NCBI GenBank assembly: GCA_003175695.1
Contig: PSRA01000258.1
Span: 62,001 to 126,000 of the forward strand
Reading direction: 5' to 3'
From: Bacteroidota bacterium
GTDB lineage: Bacteria > Bacteroidota > Bacteroidia > Chitinophagales > Chitinophagaceae
DNA length: 64,000 nucleotides
The notes beneath the pieces are model-generated. The model saw only the letters and a list, made by a program, of their open reading frames with translations. It was not told where the DNA came from and ran no database searches. Shown here piece after piece: positions 46,649-56,552 of this stretch. The position numbers and the translations under genes were made by a program. Numbering within the stretch: the stretch's first letter is position 1; the number at the start of each line of letters is the position of its first letter.

Positions 46649-47680
46649 TCAGTTGAGTGCCTGGCATATTTCAGCAACCTCTCGCGCAAAAACCCTGTCA
46701 TTCTCAAGTATTTTAAAGAAATCATTCAAATATGCTTCCATATTCCTGACATCTCTATCCGGCAATTCACTTTTGAAACCTGATGGTATTGCCAAAAACC
46801 TTGCTTTTTTTGAAATGAACTCTCTTCTGACAAATTCTGTCAACTCCTTTGGTCTGCAATCACCTCTGTATAATCTTTCCCTAACCGACGAAATGGGTAG
46901 CTGTTCGCCATTTATCTGTGAGACGGTGGAATAGGGAGCATCCACCAATCCTGCCATATCGAAATCGTAAGGGATGGGAATATAATATAGTTGATGATAG
47001 ATCACTTTTGCATTATGTTGAAAACTTTTGGACCAGTCTGTATTTGAAATCATTAATTGGAAAAAATCAAATCGCAAGCTGGCAGTATCCTGGAAAGAGG
47101 AAGACCTCAACGAGTTTTTGACGGGCTTAGCGTCAAAGCGCTTGGCAAGTTTATCCAGGTCTTCTACCAATATTCCTTTGGTCTGAAAATTCCTGCTCTT
47201 TTTCCCACGTAGTTCAGTAATATCAAGATTAATCAAACGTGTTCTAAACGCATAATCGGTCACTTCTTCGTACAATTTGTAGCATATTAGTTCGCGCACA
47301 ATCAAAATATCCTTGGATCTCTGGTTTAGACATGGCAGCACAAGTTTTAGTTTTTTGTTTCCTTCAAATAGGGTTCCCTTCGCATCTTTTTTCTTTATCT
47401 TAATTTTCAATGGAATGAAGTAGCATTGATTCAATCGAAAATTACCCCTTCCTTTTAGTCCCACCTTTACTGAATCCGCATTGCCTTCGGCATCCTTGTA
47501 AAAAAGCATGTGACCAATATAGACAGAATCTTCTTTTGCTTTTTTTAATTCCTTGTTCGTTACTGTCAATGCGATATTGAGTGGTCGCTGATCGTCAAAC
47601 AAAGGATCCTTGCCTGTTTGAGCGTCTAGCTGGATGATCAAAGCAAGTAATAATATGACTAACTCAATTTTTTTTAGCAT
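46649..47680 (-). CDS. Hypothetical exported protein (CotH-kinase-like pattern possible)
   Basis: PLNIALTVTNKELKKAKEDS..VKVGLKGRGNFRLNQCYFIPLKI..NTDWSKSFQHNAKVIYHQLYYIPIPYDFDMAGLVDAPYS. Confidence 0.6.
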   Translation of the reverse strand: MLKKIELVILLLALIIQLDAQTGKDPLFDDQRPLNIALTVTNKELKKAKEDSVYIGHMLFYKDAEGNADSVKVGLKGRGNFRLNQCYFIPLKIKIKKKDAKGTLFEGNKKLKLVLPCLNQRSKDILIVRELICYKLYEEVTDYAFRTRLINLDITELRGKKSRNFQTKGILVEDLDKLAKRFDAKPVKNSLRSSSFQDTASLRFDFFQLMISNTDWSKSFQHNAKVIYHQLYYIPIPYDFDMAGLVDAPYSTVSQINGEQLPISSVRERLYRGDCRPKELTEFVRREFISKKARFLAIPSGFKSELPDRDVRNMEAYLNDFFKILENDRVFAREVAEICQALN

Positions 47681-47713
47681 GGCTGTTCTCCATTCTATGA
47701 ATAAAGATAAATT

Positions 47714-48484
47714 TTAAACAGGCTGAACCTTGCTGATGTCCAACAACGTGTTGCTGTCATAGATGGGGCGAAAATCGAAGACTCGGATTCCATCGGGGCT
47801 TTTTTGATTGAATGGATCTTCGAGCAGGCTCAGCATATTGTAAAATGAAATAAGGAAAAAACCTCTGAATGCTGTAGTAATCAGCAGAAAGCTAAAACTT
47901 GCGTCGCCGTCATTCAGGAAGGCTGCCGGATAAAAGATAACGAATATGTATATGGCCATCAGGACTACCAGTTTTGGCCCCCAGGGGATGCCATGACGCC
48001 TGGTAGCAAGTAAGAATTCTACGCTTTCATTAATTCGAAATACAAATAAAAAGATCTTGAAAGAAATTCTGCTCTTAAGTACATCCCTGTTTGCCCGGAC
48101 AAATGTGTAGATAAGATGTGATGCGTCCTGGACCCTGCTTTCATCATTCTGATTTCTTGCGAGGTACTGAACCAGTTCCTCCGAAAGGAAAGTCGCAATT
48201 TTTCTGAATTCTGATTTTTTCAACTCATCAAGTTTGCTGTCACAGATCGCATAAACGACTGACTGCAGCGATGCTTTAAATAAACTGAGATACCTGAGAG
48301 CTACTTCTCTTCGCCGGAAAGCCACACGCAGAGAGAAGGCAAGTGGAAAGGCGATGACTATTTCAACAATAATAAAATCGATATTCAGAAACAAGTGAAA
48401 ATATTTGCTGATAAATGAGCTGATCAGGCTGACGCAAATAACTAAAAGAGTATGAATGTTAATAATGGAGAAATACTTTTTCAT
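47714..48484 (-). CDS. Bestrophin-like membrane protein
   Basis: Four TM segments; LSLLEDPFNQKSPDGIRVFDF. Confidence 0.5.
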   Translation of the reverse strand: MKKYFSIINIHTLLVICVSLISSFISKYFHLFLNIDFIIVEIVIAFPLAFSLRVAFRRREVALRYLSLFKASLQSVVYAICDSKLDELKKSEFRKIATFLSEELVQYLARNQNDESRVQDASHLIYTFVRANRDVLKSRISFKIFLFVFRINESVEFLLATRRHGIPWGPKLVVLMAIYIFVIFYPAAFLNDGDASFSFLLITTAFRGFFLISFYNMLSLLEDPFNQKSPDGIRVFDFRPIYDSNTLLDISKVQPV

Positions 48485-48660
48485 GACTCATTTTTCGCAT
48501 CCCGCTCATGCGATGATTGTGAAGGATATCAATGACGAAGAACCTTCTCAATTTACAAAGGCAGTTTTGTGGAAACAATGAATCAACGGTACTCCGTTCA
48601 ATTTTACAGTAAAATGACAGGAACGTCTTTAGAAATCAATGGACAATTCTCAATTTCTTT

Positions 48661-50190
48661 TCAATGAACCCATCCTTCTGTTTTCAGAAAATCGGTCAAA
48701 CGTTTGTCATTAATGGACATCGCTGGCAGCCAGGTTCCAATCAAATCCCTGTTCCACCATCTTCCTTCTGAATTTTGCGGTGCGGCAAAGCTGTATTTGT
48801 ACATGACTGCACGAATATATTTGGGAGGTTTATCTGGAAAGGGGTTTTCCGCAAAAAGGCTCAAGGCTGCGGGATCGTTGTGAAGTAGCTTCCAAATAAG
48901 ATTTACTGTCCAGGGATATTCTTCCGGGGTGGACATAGAAGCGAACCACATCTGCCAGTCCAGTCTTAAATGGTAAGGCGCGATTTGAGGAGATGGCTTA
49001 TCCAACGCTACCGGCAATCCTTTATACGAATAGGCCTTCCAGTCAGCACCATCGCCGGCGTTATCGTCCGACGTGCCTTCAAAAATTACATTTGTCCGTT
49101 CTTGCCCAACAGAACCGAAAGCGCCATATGTATTTACTAAGTCTAAAGGATCGAAGGAAGTATTCATGATTTGCCTGGGCGAGATCATATTGAATACTGG
49201 TTGAATGCTGAGCAATGCAACGATAATGGTTACCGCCCAGGCGATATTTAACATGGGCCTGGATTTTTCACAAACCAATTCTGCATGTTGTGCGCGCCTG
49301 ACTAGTCGGCCCGGCAATAACTTAGACCAGAATCCGTCGTCGAAGCACGCAAGGGCCGGCAAGATTGTCAACCAATTTAAAAATGAGAGATTGCCACTGA
49401 AAATGAGCATGATTTGAAGCAAGATCATTACGATCCCTGCGATATGACGAGCCATCCTTGGCCAAAATGCAAACCAGGGAGCAATAAGCTCTGCGAAGTG
49501 ATTATACATCACACCAAATCTCAAGATAGGCCTTGGTAAAAAATGAAACCATCGGCTCAGTGGGCCTGGCATGGGTTGAGTTTCGAAATGGTAATATAAA
49601 GCAGTCCAATTTCGCCAGACTTCATCGCCCCTGATTTTTATCAATCCCGCACCCACCATGATGCGAAAGATCAGCCAACGAAATAAAACTATGATGGGCA
49701 TCGGAGTTGCTCTTTTGGGAAATGGACGCATGTCGATCAAAGGACAGAGAAAAATGGACAGAAATCCTGTTTCAAGAAGTTGAATTTCCCAGCCGTAACC
49801 GTACCATTCCTGGCCAAGATGAACAAATGACATATAAAGGATCCAAAGAATGGTTAGCAATATTGCATTTGCATATCCAGCCACTACAATACATGACAAT
49901 ATAAAACCTGTCCATGCTGTGAATAGCAATGTTGCATCGGAATGAGAAAACCAAAAGATTGAAGGCAAGCGAATGAAACCTGATAGTTTAGATCCGAGGG
50001 AATTAGTAATGCGGTCTATAAATATGTCTATAGGAGTCAGGCCATCTGAGCCGATTAAGGGGAGAATTTGATTGATAGCTACAAGGAAAGCAATTGCATA
50101 GATTGCCCCGAGCAAACGAAGGATAATATAGCGGGTGAGCCAATACGTTGGACGGCCCTCATCCGGGAACCAGGGAGTTGCGTTGTCCAT
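48661..50190 (-). CDS. Lipase maturation factor family protein
   Basis: YWLTRYIILRLLGAIYAIAFLVAINQILPLIGSDGLTP; GAGLIKIRGDEVWRNWTALYYHFETQPMPGPLSRWFHFLP; RLDWQMWFAS. Confidence 0.93.
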   Translation of the reverse strand: MDNATPWFPDEGRPTYWLTRYIILRLLGAIYAIAFLVAINQILPLIGSDGLTPIDIFIDRITNSLGSKLSGFIRLPSIFWFSHSDATLLFTAWTGFILSCIVVAGYANAILLTILWILYMSFVHLGQEWYGYGWEIQLLETGFLSIFLCPLIDMRPFPKRATPMPIIVLFRWLIFRIMVGAGLIKIRGDEVWRNWTALYYHFETQPMPGPLSRWFHFLPRPILRFGVMYNHFAELIAPWFAFWPRMARHIAGIVMILLQIMLIFSGNLSFLNWLTILPALACFDDGFWSKLLPGRLVRRAQHAELVCEKSRPMLNIAWAVTIIVALLSIQPVFNMISPRQIMNTSFDPLDLVNTYGAFGSVGQERTNVIFEGTSDDNAGDGADWKAYSYKGLPVALDKPSPQIAPYHLRLDWQMWFASMSTPEEYPWTVNLIWKLLHNDPAALSLFAENPFPDKPPKYIRAVMYKYSFAAPQNSEGRWWNRDLIGTWLPAMSINDKRLTDFLKTEGWVH

Positions 50191-50360
50191 TTTTGCAAAT
50201 TTCACGCAAAGACGCCCGCCCAAACGTGCCGTCAGGTGCGGGCAGGCAAAGTTAGCAAAGACGCACAGATAGCAGCAGAAAGAAGAGCGAAGAAACAGAG
50301 CCGAGAGCGCCGAGTTAGCATTCTCCGCTCGCCCCCTCTGTTTCTTCGCTCTTCATCACA

Positions 50361-52607
50361 TTATCTCCTTCTGCCGCCTCCACCTCGCATTCCTCCTCCA
50401 CCACCTCGCGAACCAGACATACTCCTCTGTTGGTTAAAATTATTTGCGCGGTTGTTCCCCCGGTCTCTCGCCTGGCTTTCTCTATTTAGATTATTTGTAG
50501 AAGGATTGTCACGGGCGGATTGCCAGGATTGACTTCGGTTATCGCGCTGATTCCAGTTTCCCTTATCGTCTTTTTGAAAAACATTCCCATCTCTGTCCGC
50601 ATATACATTGTTGTTCTGCCGGCTAGTCGGAGCCTGGCGATTATTCGGCAACTGATTGTTCGCGCTGGGCGGCCTTGTTCCTACGGCACCCGTGCCTGCC
50701 TGCGGTCTGTTCGTTCCACGATTACCACTACCTACAGACTGCCCGGGTTTCTTGTCCATCGTGCTTACTCCGTTCCGATTATTGTAGATATTATTTCTCT
50801 GTCTGTCATTGTGAGACACACGGTCTCGATCTCCGCGATCCCCACGGTCTCCACCACCAATGTTTATCTCATCGATATTGATGTCACCATTGTTAATTCT
50901 GTTACCATTACCTCCTCCATAATATCCGCCTCCTCCATAATAGGGAGGTCTATAGGGCGGGTAATATCCCGGAGGACCATACCAACCGCCTCCCATTCCG
51001 AAACTAAATCCGATATTCATATAACCGGTACTGAAACCAATATTCATGCTCCAACCCATCCAGGGATTGTAACTGAATCCAAATCCCCAAGTGACAGGAC
51101 GTGGATAATATACAGCACCATACCAGGGCGCGTAATAAAAACCAGTGCCGTAGACAACAGTAGGACCATATATGTAACACCCCATATAGCCTGGTGTGTA
51201 TCCCACATACACATATTCAGGTGTGCTTTCGTAAACATAGACATATTTGGTGTTGTATGCTGAACTGCTGGGAGGGATCTTACTTACATCTTTCGGCCTT
51301 TCATCAGCGACCGACCAGGGACCCGTTGCTTTATTCGATGTAAACCAAACTCCATTTTCTACAGCGAAATATTTTCCTTTGTCATCTTTAACAACCGTAA
51401 CGTTTGAATTCTCAGCCAACTGCAGATCCGTGCCCTCAATATCTTTGAATTTGGGAGAACCATCGTACTTAACATCAATGGTGGCTTTTTTTCGGTCAAC
51501 CTTGGCCGTTTGAGGGATTTGCGCATCAATCTTTGCTTCTTCAGCAGCGTCCGTTCCCGCAACACTGGCGAGCACTTCGTCTTTTTCAGATCCTTCGGGG
51601 ATTTTTGCAAAATCGGGTGGTAATTTATCCGAAGCAACATATTCCCATGGACCACTTAATGAGGCAGCAGAATACCAGCGTCCCGACAATAGCGTATACG
51701 TTCTTTGAGTATTGATATCTTTGAAAATCTGGTTAGTCGTGTTGGAAGCATATAACAACGAGGTTCCTTGCACCGATTTAAAATTTGCTTCTCCTTTTGT
51801 CTGCAGCAATTCGGCTGGCTCCGTACTTACCATAATATCAGTGACAATTGGTTTTTCTGTGGGAGCCTTTCCGCCATTATTTTTGGCTTCCTGTTTCTTC
51901 AGCTGCTCATCAATGGAAACTAATTTCTTCGACAACTTGGTATTTTCTTTCCAGCCAGAAGTTACATCACTTGATATGTACCAAACCCCCGCACTGTACA
52001 AATTCCACTTTCCACCATCTTTAAAAATGAGAGAAGGAGTGTTGACAACACGCTCCGCATCCAAATCCTTGTCCTTTTGAATTTTAGGCTCACCCTGAAG
52101 CAGAATCAGTGTAGTGAGCTTATCACGATAATAAATCTTAGGAGGGTTGTTATTGAATTCTTCGGTTACTCCCGAATTTTCCTGTTTAATGGTAGCAACG
52201 AGTGCATCCAATGACATCCACATATTCCATTTTGGAATTTCTGCCTCCAGTCCGGTAATAAGTTTGTTCAGTTTTGTAGTGTCTTCAATGCCAGGAAATT
52301 TTGCATTGGTTATTTCTATTGATCTTAGATCAGCAAGCCTTGTGTCTTTATCCGTTTGCAGGGTCACTTCATAAAATATAGCACCAAATAGAGGTTCACT
52401 TTTAGCTGTCTCCCGAATAGAAACTGCCGAACGTCCGATGAGTTTGTCACCCGAGAGTTTTTCGGGTTGGGGCTGGTAAATGGTGATGACTTCCCCGCTT
52501 TTTGCCTTGATTTCCTTTGGAAAGTTGACATTGGTTACCTGCGCATTTGCAGATTGTAGCACGAAGGATCCTAACAGCAAAAGCCAGAATCGTCCATTAG
52601 TAATCAT
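50361..52607 (-). CDS. Hypothetical exported protein with repeated W..S..GPW modules and Gly/Asn/Arg-rich tail
   Basis: Modules GVWYISSDVTSGWKEN, GRWYSAASLSGPWEYV, GVWFTSNKATGPWSVA; Tyr/Gly-rich GYTPGYMGCYIYGPTVVYGTGFYYAPWYG; low-complexity C-terminus. Confidence 0.75.
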   Translation of the reverse strand: MITNGRFWLLLLGSFVLQSANAQVTNVNFPKEIKAKSGEVITIYQPQPEKLSGDKLIGRSAVSIRETAKSEPLFGAIFYEVTLQTDKDTRLADLRSIEITNAKFPGIEDTTKLNKLITGLEAEIPKWNMWMSLDALVATIKQENSGVTEEFNNNPPKIYYRDKLTTLILLQGEPKIQKDKDLDAERVVNTPSLIFKDGGKWNLYSAGVWYISSDVTSGWKENTKLSKKLVSIDEQLKKQEAKNNGGKAPTEKPIVTDIMVSTEPAELLQTKGEANFKSVQGTSLLYASNTTNQIFKDINTQRTYTLLSGRWYSAASLSGPWEYVASDKLPPDFAKIPEGSEKDEVLASVAGTDAAEEAKIDAQIPQTAKVDRKKATIDVKYDGSPKFKDIEGTDLQLAENSNVTVVKDDKGKYFAVENGVWFTSNKATGPWSVADERPKDVSKIPPSSSAYNTKYVYVYESTPEYVYVGYTPGYMGCYIYGPTVVYGTGFYYAPWYGAVYYPRPVTWGFGFSYNPWMGWSMNIGFSTGYMNIGFSFGMGGGWYGPPGYYPPYRPPYYGGGGYYGGGNGNRINNGDINIDEINIGGGDRGDRGDRDRVSHNDRQRNNIYNNRNGVSTMDKKPGQSVGSGNRGTNRPQAGTGAVGTRPPSANNQLPNNRQAPTSRQNNNVYADRDGNVFQKDDKGNWNQRDNRSQSWQSARDNPSTNNLNRESQARDRGNNRANNFNQQRSMSGSRGGGGGMRGGGGRRR

Positions 52608-52843
52608 GTGCGTTCAAATTTAACCGACAAGTTAAATTTACTATATCACGAATCCCTCGAATAAAACATTTTACGGTAAAATAGTGTTCTTACAAGGCTG
52701 TAAAAGTTGACAGCTGTCAGCGCTGTCAGCTGTCAGTTGACAATCTTCAAACTCCGAAATATGGATTAATTCGCAGAGATTGCCAAAGACTGTCAACTGG
52801 TCAACTGACAACTGTTAACTTAATTCCAATTACGGCGTGCAAT

Positions 52844-53251
52844 CTAGTATCCTCCCATGCCACCGCCATTGTTTGCGACCACAGTAATCATCCCAGTCAT
52901 GGATGAATTGTGCATATCGTGGTAGGCAAATGTGCCTACAGATTTGAATGTAAAACTAAAACTTGCTCCCGGTTGGATATCTCCACTATTAAAGCTTCCA
53001 TTATCCGCAGTAACAGTGTGTACTTTCATATCGTCATTATTCCACATAACTGTTGTCCCGCTGCTAACCTGAATATTGGCGTTTGAGAAAACTGATCCCT
53101 TCATATGAATAACTGGTGCATTGCCTGAAGCAGGGCTATAATTGTTGTTGTATTTTTTGCAAGCAACCAGTGTTGCAACCGCTATTATAAAAGCCAAAGT
53201 CCCGGATAAGAAATATTTCGATTTCATACACTTCAATTTTAGGTGAAACAA
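52844..53251 (-). CDS. Plastocyanin/cupredoxin-like lipoprotein with altered metal site
   Basis: VIHMKGSVFSNANIQVSSGTTVMWNNDDMKVHTVTADNGSFNSGDIQPGASFSFTFKSVGTFAYHDMHNSSMTGMITV. Confidence 0.85.
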   Translation of the reverse strand: MFHLKLKCMKSKYFLSGTLAFIIAVATLVACKKYNNNYSPASGNAPVIHMKGSVFSNANIQVSSGTTVMWNNDDMKVHTVTADNGSFNSGDIQPGASFSFTFKSVGTFAYHDMHNSSMTGMITVVANNGGGMGGY

Positions 53252-53468
53252 TCCAGGTTGTTGTTAGGCCCTACCAACTAGAGTTGCAACATTAAGGCCA
53301 CCAGGAGGCATTTATGGAACGCTATCGTTTATTAACTGAATGTCAATAATTAAGGATTTCTTAAAAATATAAGATGGATTGATTGCAGGTTACAAATTGT
53401 GAGATCTGTTTGATTTATAAGGGAAGATTCAAATTTGCTTCAATTTATATTTTTTGACAGAGGTTGAC

Positions 53469-54893
53469 TCACCTGGTTCCTTTGTGAGCAAATAACTTCT
53501 CACCCAGGAAGGGCACCAACAATTTTCTTTTTGGCATATGCAGGTAAAAACTATAATTCACGAATACATTCGGATTCAGAAACATTTTGAAGTATAACTT
53601 GCCCTGTGGGAAGCAAATAGAATCATTCGAAACATGTGATCGCTCAACACTAACCACCAGAATTGAATCCTGGAACCATTTAGTTTCAGGCCGCCAGAAG
53701 TCGTATTGATTATTCCGGTATCCATCGCCGTTATAAGAAGTAGCCAATCCATGCTGATAATAAATATATTTAGACGCTTGCTGGTAAGAATTGATAAAAT
53801 AAACGGGGAAACCCCTGGCCTTCATTTTGATCACGGAGGTCCAGTCCTTGTTACTATGCAATTCTTTGTTAATAGCAATTTTGTCACCTGCGAGGTTCCA
53901 TACCAGCCCAATGCGAATCAGTAAAATAAGGGCCAGTGAAATCGGAAACATTCTATAGAGAACTTTTTCCATGCGGGGCTTGTGACCCAGGTAATAATGA
54001 AGAAGGAGCAACGAAGGAATAATAATAATAGCAGTCCAGTTAGGTTCCACATGTCCTTTAAATGAGCTAAGTAAAAAGAAAATCAAGACGCCGCAAACAA
54101 TGGACTTTAGTGTCAGGATCCAATGATCGCCATGAGGTTTTTGTGTGAAAGCGGCTAAAAAAATTAGCCATCCGATCAGGGGACCAAGGAAAAACAATTG
54201 ACCAAAGATATAGTCGGTTGTATACCACAGGTGATAAGTAGAGGATGAATATCTTTCATTTAGGAAATATTGAAAGGACGGAAGGCCATGAGACCATTGC
54301 CAGTAAATATGAGGAATCATCAAAACAAAGCAAACAAGCAATGCCGTCCAAAATTTTTTGCTTTTCAACAACTTAATATTTGTTGCCAGACAAATCCCTA
54401 CCAATAAGATTGCCTGGTACTTGCTGTACACTAACGCAGCCATGCATACGCCGAGTAACAGCGAATTGGTCCACGTCTCTTCCCGCAGAAACCATCTATA
54501 AAGCAAAAGGAAAACTGCCGAAAAAAATACAAGTGGTACATCAGGCACTGCAAGAAATCCTCCGAAATGGATGATGCCTGCAGAAAATATGAGGATCAGC
54601 ATCTGTATTGGGTTCCAGGGTTTCTGCAAAACATAAAGTATCCAAAAACAAGCTCCAATTGCCAAAACAGAAAACAACCTGATTCCAAGGGTCCCTGGGA
54701 AAAGCATGTATCCCGCACGGATCATCCAGGCAATCATAGGAGGATGGTCATAGTATCCCCAGTCCAAATGCTGAGAATACATCCAATAATAAGATTCATC
54801 GTCCAGCAATTCAGTCGTACCTGCCTGAATTAAATTCATCACCACAAGGAGCGTTGTGCCCCAAATAAAAATCTGCAAACTCTTAGTAGCCAT
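53469..54893 (-). CDS. Glycosyltransferase family 39 (ArnT/PMT-like) membrane protein
   Basis: TELLDDESYYWMYSQHLDWGYYDHPPMIAWMIRAGYMLFPGTLGIRL; multi-TM. Confidence 0.9.
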   Translation of the reverse strand: MATKSLQIFIWGTTLLVVMNLIQAGTTELLDDESYYWMYSQHLDWGYYDHPPMIAWMIRAGYMLFPGTLGIRLFSVLAIGACFWILYVLQKPWNPIQMLILIFSAGIIHFGGFLAVPDVPLVFFSAVFLLLYRWFLREETWTNSLLLGVCMAALVYSKYQAILLVGICLATNIKLLKSKKFWTALLVCFVLMIPHIYWQWSHGLPSFQYFLNERYSSSTYHLWYTTDYIFGQLFFLGPLIGWLIFLAAFTQKPHGDHWILTLKSIVCGVLIFFLLSSFKGHVEPNWTAIIIIPSLLLLHYYLGHKPRMEKVLYRMFPISLALILLIRIGLVWNLAGDKIAINKELHSNKDWTSVIKMKARGFPVYFINSYQQASKYIYYQHGLATSYNGDGYRNNQYDFWRPETKWFQDSILVVSVERSHVSNDSICFPQGKLYFKMFLNPNVFVNYSFYLHMPKRKLLVPFLGEKLFAHKGTR

Positions 54894-55242
54894 TGTCCCT
54901 GTATTTTATTCATACCAAGATTACAAGGGTTCTATATGAGTTGTCAAAAGGGTTCAAAATGCACTAACTACGGGGTCGATTTTGGAGATTTCATGGTAAT
55001 AATAATTCCATTACAATGCAGTATTGGAATTAAATAGGTGGCGGTATGCAAGACAGTTATTGAGACAAAGTTATCGTAAGTTTTGTAGAACGCGCAAAAA
55101 TCGGTTCTAATAGTTGCCAGTTGACAGGTGACAGATGTCGTTTGTTTGATGAAGGGCTGTTAATGATGAGAAATGGAATTTGTTGAGACTGTCTGCCGTC
55201 ACCCAGCTAGGACTGTCAACTTTAATTAAATATCTTTACAAG

Positions 55243-55797
55243 ATGCAAATCATACGCAGTATTCAAAGTAGAATCTACGAGATAAGAGGCGAAAGAGTTA
55301 TGTTAGATAAAGACCTTGCGGCTCTTTACGCGACTGAGACAAAGCAGTTGAACCTGGCTGTTAAAAGGAACATCAAGAGATTTCCCAAAGATTTTATGTT
55401 TCAGCTTACTAAAGAAGAATTTGAATTTTTGAGGTTTCAAATTGAAACCACTGAAAGCAAAAATTTGAGGTTGCAAAATGAAACCTCTAAAAAAAGAGGC
55501 GGAACAAGGTATTTGCCATATGCATTTACCGAACAAGGTGTAGCCATGTTGAGCGGAATTCTGAATTCCGACAAGGCAATCAATATGAATATTGCTATCA
55601 TGAGGGCATTTGTGGAGGTCAGGAGAACTTTGCTTAAGCAAAATGATTTAAAAGATCAGTTAAAACTTATTAAAGAAAGATTGGGTGTGCACGATGCACA
55701 ATTAAACGAGATATATGATGCTATGGAAAACCTGCTTGATGAAAGGACTTCTCAAAAAAAATGGGACGAAAGAGAGCGGATCGGATTTAAGAAGTGA
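55243..55797 (+). CDS. ORF6N domain-containing DNA-binding protein
   Basis: MQIIRSIQSRIYEIRGERVMLDKDLAALYATETKQLNLAVKRNIKRFPKDFMFQLTKEEF..RYLPYAFTEQGVAMLSGILNS. Confidence 0.9.
   Translation: MQIIRSIQSRIYEIRGERVMLDKDLAALYATETKQLNLAVKRNIKRFPKDFMFQLTKEEFEFLRFQIETTESKNLRLQNETSKKRGGTRYLPYAFTEQGVAMLSGILNSDKAINMNIAIMRAFVEVRRTLLKQNDLKDQLKLIKERLGVHDAQLNEIYDAMENLLDERTSQKKWDERERIGFKK
55428..55499 (+). repeat. 36-bp in-frame tandem duplication inside the ORF6N gene
   Basis: tttgaggtttcaaattgaaaccactgaaagcaaaaa / tttgaggttgcaaaatgaaacctctaaaaaaagagg. Confidence 0.75.
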
Positions 55798-55883
55798 CAT
55801 TCTCCATTATCTTATTGCCTCGAGGATTGTGAACGTGCCTCCGTGGTAAAAAAGGACACTTTGAAAGATCGTAACGCAAATTG

Positions 55884-56402
55884 ATGACTACAAAAGAATT
55901 ACATCATACCGTACAATTCTGGATTGAAGAATTAGAGCACTACGATTATGCTGAACTATCATCGAAACCAACGCCCGCCAGTTGGTCGCTCGGGCAAATG
56001 TATATGCATCTTATCGAAGCCACGGATTTCTTCTTAGACCAGGCAATTATTTGCGTATCAATAAACGACCATGCTCATGAACAATCTTCTGCAAATGCCA
56101 AAGTGATGTTTCGGAATAATGAATTTCCCGATAAGATCATCGAAGGGCCGCCTGCCAATGCCTTCACGCCAGAGCCAAAAAATAAATCGGAAATTTTGGA
56201 TGGCCTCAACAAACTTCAAATAAAATTAGGCGAGGTGGAATCTAAGTTGCTCTTTGGCGGGCATGCTGGAAAGACCAGGCATCCAGGTCTTCAATATTTT
56301 AGTGCGAATGAATGGCTTCACTTTGCTGATATGCATTTGCGTCACCATAGAAGGCAAAAATCCAGACTGGACAGATATCTTCAAAGCCTTAACAGTGACT
56401 AG
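55884..56402 (+). CDS. DinB family protein
   Basis: LHHTVQFWIEELEHYDYAELSSKPTPASWSLGQMYMHLIEAT ... NEWLHFADMHLRHHRRQKSRLDRYL. Confidence 0.85.
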   Translation: MTTKELHHTVQFWIEELEHYDYAELSSKPTPASWSLGQMYMHLIEATDFFLDQAIICVSINDHAHEQSSANAKVMFRNNEFPDKIIEGPPANAFTPEPKNKSEILDGLNKLQIKLGEVESKLLFGGHAGKTRHPGLQYFSANEWLHFADMHLRHHRRQKSRLDRYLQSLNSD

Positions 56403-56552
56403 GACTCACGAGGTCCAAAATCTACATTCCACTCTTTAACAATAAGCGCCGCTTGTAATAAAGTTCTTTGGTTCGGACATAATATTGTCGATCTTGACTA
56501 GAGATTCCGGGGGATAATTGGCCGAAAGGCTGTCACCTTAAAATGTTTACTC

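Noticed and set aside
50520-51263. 247-aa plus-strand ORF
   Set aside because: Antisense to the low-complexity C-terminal half of the 748-aa gene; composition mirrors the Gly/Asn/Tyr codons opposite and no domain is visible.
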